Shown here in pieces: positions 6,087-7,151 of a DNA stretch of 7,151 nt. Both the position numbers and the translations under genes were made by a program. The notes beneath the pieces are model-generated. The model saw only the letters and a list, made by a program, of their open reading frames with translations, was not told the origin of the DNA and did no database searches. The first letter of the stretch is position 1. Each line of letters starts with the position of its first letter. The DNA is from Bacteroidales bacterium UBA4073. Lineage in GTDB: Bacteria; Bacteroidota; Bacteroidia; Bacteroidales; Tenuifilaceae. The DNA is taken from positions 6,346 through 13,496 of the forward strand of contig DFYV01000171.1 in assembly GCA_002383425.1 (NCBI GenBank), given 5' to 3'.

Positions 6087-6974
6087 ATGAGAATTCTTAT
6101 TACTGGAGCCAACGGTCTTATAGGGAAAAACATCGCTAAAACATTTATTGCTACACCTCAGGTAGATGTTTTTGCCACCTCGCTCAAAAAGCTAAACATT
6201 GAAGGTACAACCTCCTTCACTTCAAACCTGCTAAATGCCGATATCAACTACATGTTTGATGAGATAAGGCCCGATATAGTTATTCACTGTGCAGCCATAT
6301 CAAGCCCCGATGCCTGTGAGGTTGATAGATTCATTTGCCATAGAATGAACGTGGAACTTACCAGGCGCATCGTATCGGCCTGCGTTGACTATCGGGTACA
6401 CATGGTTTTCCTCTCAACCGATTTCGTTTTTGATGGCCTAAAAGGCAACTACACCGAGCTTGATACCCCTGCCCCTGTAAATTACTATGGTGAATCGAAA
6501 CTTGAAGCCGAAAAGCTAATCCTTGCTTCCAGCACAAACTCTACCATTGTTAGAACATCGCTGGTTTACGGGGTTGAATCAAAACTCTCACGCCCGAACA
6601 TTTTAACCCGTTTAATCGATAATCTTAGTAAAAATAAAACCTACAAAGTTCCAGCCGATCAAATCCGTACACCAACCTTCGTTGCCGATTTAGCCTCCGC
6701 AATAGTCCATATTTGTATAAACAAAGTCACTGGCATTTACAACGTATCGGGTGAGCAGAAAATCTCTGTTGCCGACTTTGCCTTGCAAGCAGCCAAAATC
6801 TTTGGGCTTAACCACGAACTCCTTTTGCCGGTTAATTCGGGTGAATTAACCGAAGCAGCACCAAGGCCTACGAATACCTCGTTGGTAATTGACAAGGCAA
6901 AAAATGATTTGAACTTCAAACCAACCCCTATTGGGCTATCGCTTGAAAAAATTAAAACGACACTGTACGGGTAA
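6087..6974 (+). CDS. RmlD-like NAD(P)-dependent sugar-nucleotide reductase/epimerase (extended SDR)
   Basis: This is a 295-residue extended short-chain dehydrogenase/reductase. It shows the N-terminal nucleotide-binding motif G7-x-x-G10-x-x-G13 in RILITGANGLIG, the NAD(P) strand HCAA (67-70), the catalytic S110-T-D in LSTDFVFDG, and Y134-x-x-x-K138 in YYGESKLEAE. The STDFVFDG and YGESK wording, the RTP segment (194-196) and the C-terminal PRPTNTSL (259-266) are typical of the RmlD substrate-binding family. RmlD itself makes dTDP-L-rhamnose from dTDP-4-dehydrorhamnose. No other rml or polysaccharide genes lie in the window, so I do not assign the symbol, and other sugar-nucleotide reductases of this family remain possible. 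Length is normal for RmlD. It is cytosolic, starts 10 nt after the channel gene and is probably co-transcribed with it. Confidence 0.88.
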   Translation: MRILITGANGLIGKNIAKTFIATPQVDVFATSLKKLNIEGTTSFTSNLLNADINYMFDEIRPDIVIHCAAISSPDACEVDRFICHRMNVELTRRIVSACVDYRVHMVFLSTDFVFDGLKGNYTELDTPAPVNYYGESKLEAEKLILASSTNSTIVRTSLVYGVESKLSRPNILTRLIDNLSKNKTYKVPADQIRTPTFVADLASAIVHICINKVTGIYNVSGEQKISVADFALQAAKIFGLNHELLLPVNSGELTEAAPRPTNTSLVIDKAKNDLNFKPTPIGLSLEKIKTTLYG

Positions 6975-6987
6975 TTAATATTACACG

Positions 6988-7092
6988 GGTAGCGAGTGGC
7001 GAATAGCGAGTAGCGAGTAGTAGGTAGTGGGTAGCGGGTAGAGAGTAGTGGGTAGTGGGTAGAGAGCAGCGGGTAGATAACAGCGAGTAGAT
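6988..7092. repeat. Degenerate heptanucleotide tandem array (RGTAGYG type)
   Basis: Fifteen successive 7-nt units in one phase follow a consensus close to [AG]GTAG[CT]G, with variants such as GGTAGAG, AGCAGCG and AGTAGAT. The array starts 14 bp after the reductase stop codon. Its sequence is unrelated to the array at the left edge but has the same unit length. Because 21 nt is three units, any frame through it translates as a 7-residue repeat, which can create spurious protein predictions. No terminator for the upstream cluster is visible between 6975 and 6987. Confidence 0.9.
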
Positions 7093-7143
7093 AGTAATTA
7101 CAGGATTTAGAATTTTTCTGCCTCAATCTCGCTACTATCTACT
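7086..7143. repeat. Inverted copy of heptamer units at the right edge
   Basis: AGTAGATAGTA at 7086-7096 recurs as its exact reverse complement, TACTATCTACT, at 7133-7143, an 11-bp perfect inverted repeat separated by 36 bp. Read on the - strand, 7127-7151 again shows units like GTAGATA and GTAGCGA. The window therefore ends inside, or at the start of, an oppositely oriented heptamer array. The 30-bp non-repeat core (7100-7129) holds nothing I recognise. Confidence 0.7.
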
Positions 7144-7151
7144 ATATTCTC

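Noticed and set aside
6737..7126. Minus-strand open frame of 129 codons with a tyrosine/proline-rich 7-residue repeat
   Set aside because: The repeat (YPLLSTHYPLLSTRYP-like) is just the heptamer array translated, since three 7-nt units equal seven codons. The rest is antisense to the reductase gene. No supporting start signal or family is seen.
6988..7151. CRISPR array
   Set aside because: The repeats are 7 nt, contiguous and degenerate, with no spacers of regular length and no cas genes in the window.

Overview
The window looks like a chromosomal segment from a member of the Bacteroidota, probably a Bacteroidales/Marinilabiliales-type organism. The reasons are moderate-to-low GC, A-rich leaders without clear Shine-Dalgarno sites, promoter boxes of the TAnnTTTG type, a DUF2851 protein (a family I know mainly from this phylum), and degenerate 7-bp intergenic repeats. 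This assignment is inference; no rRNA or other marker is present.

Layout. Positions 1-246 hold a 13-unit heptamer array, an A/T-rich stretch and a promoter. Then come a helical lipoprotein gene (247-840) with a strong intrinsic terminator (866-894), and a tight + strand cell-wall cluster (910-3570). That cluster encodes a YafK-like L,D-transpeptidase with an N-terminal helical domain, a classical YkuD L,D-transpeptidase, and a membrane-anchored protein of unknown family that looks like a YkuD fold without its catalytic residues. A tRNA-Pro(CGG) gene lies on the - strand at 3603-3676. A second + strand cluster (3774-6974) encodes a DUF2851 protein, a two-helix potassium-channel-like protein with RCK domains, and an RmlD-like sugar-nucleotide reductase. 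The window ends in a second heptamer array of different sequence (6988-7092), followed by an inverted copy.

How the genes may work together. The first four proteins are all predicted to sit in or face the periplasm. The lipoprotein and the N-terminal domain of the first transpeptidase appear to share the same helical module, including a similar G-[KD]-Y-containing C-terminal segment. This suggests a small envelope module: an outer-membrane or periplasmic lipoprotein, two active transpeptidases of different subfamilies (TDGC and THGC active sites), and a non-catalytic partner. The second cluster is more mixed and may be an operon only by proximity. Its most notable feature is a selectivity filter reading TVGFK rather than TVGYG in the channel protein.

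The most interesting candidate for an undescribed system is the lipoprotein / double L,D-transpeptidase / putative pseudo-transpeptidase set at 247-3570. All homology statements come from reading motifs by eye; no search was run.
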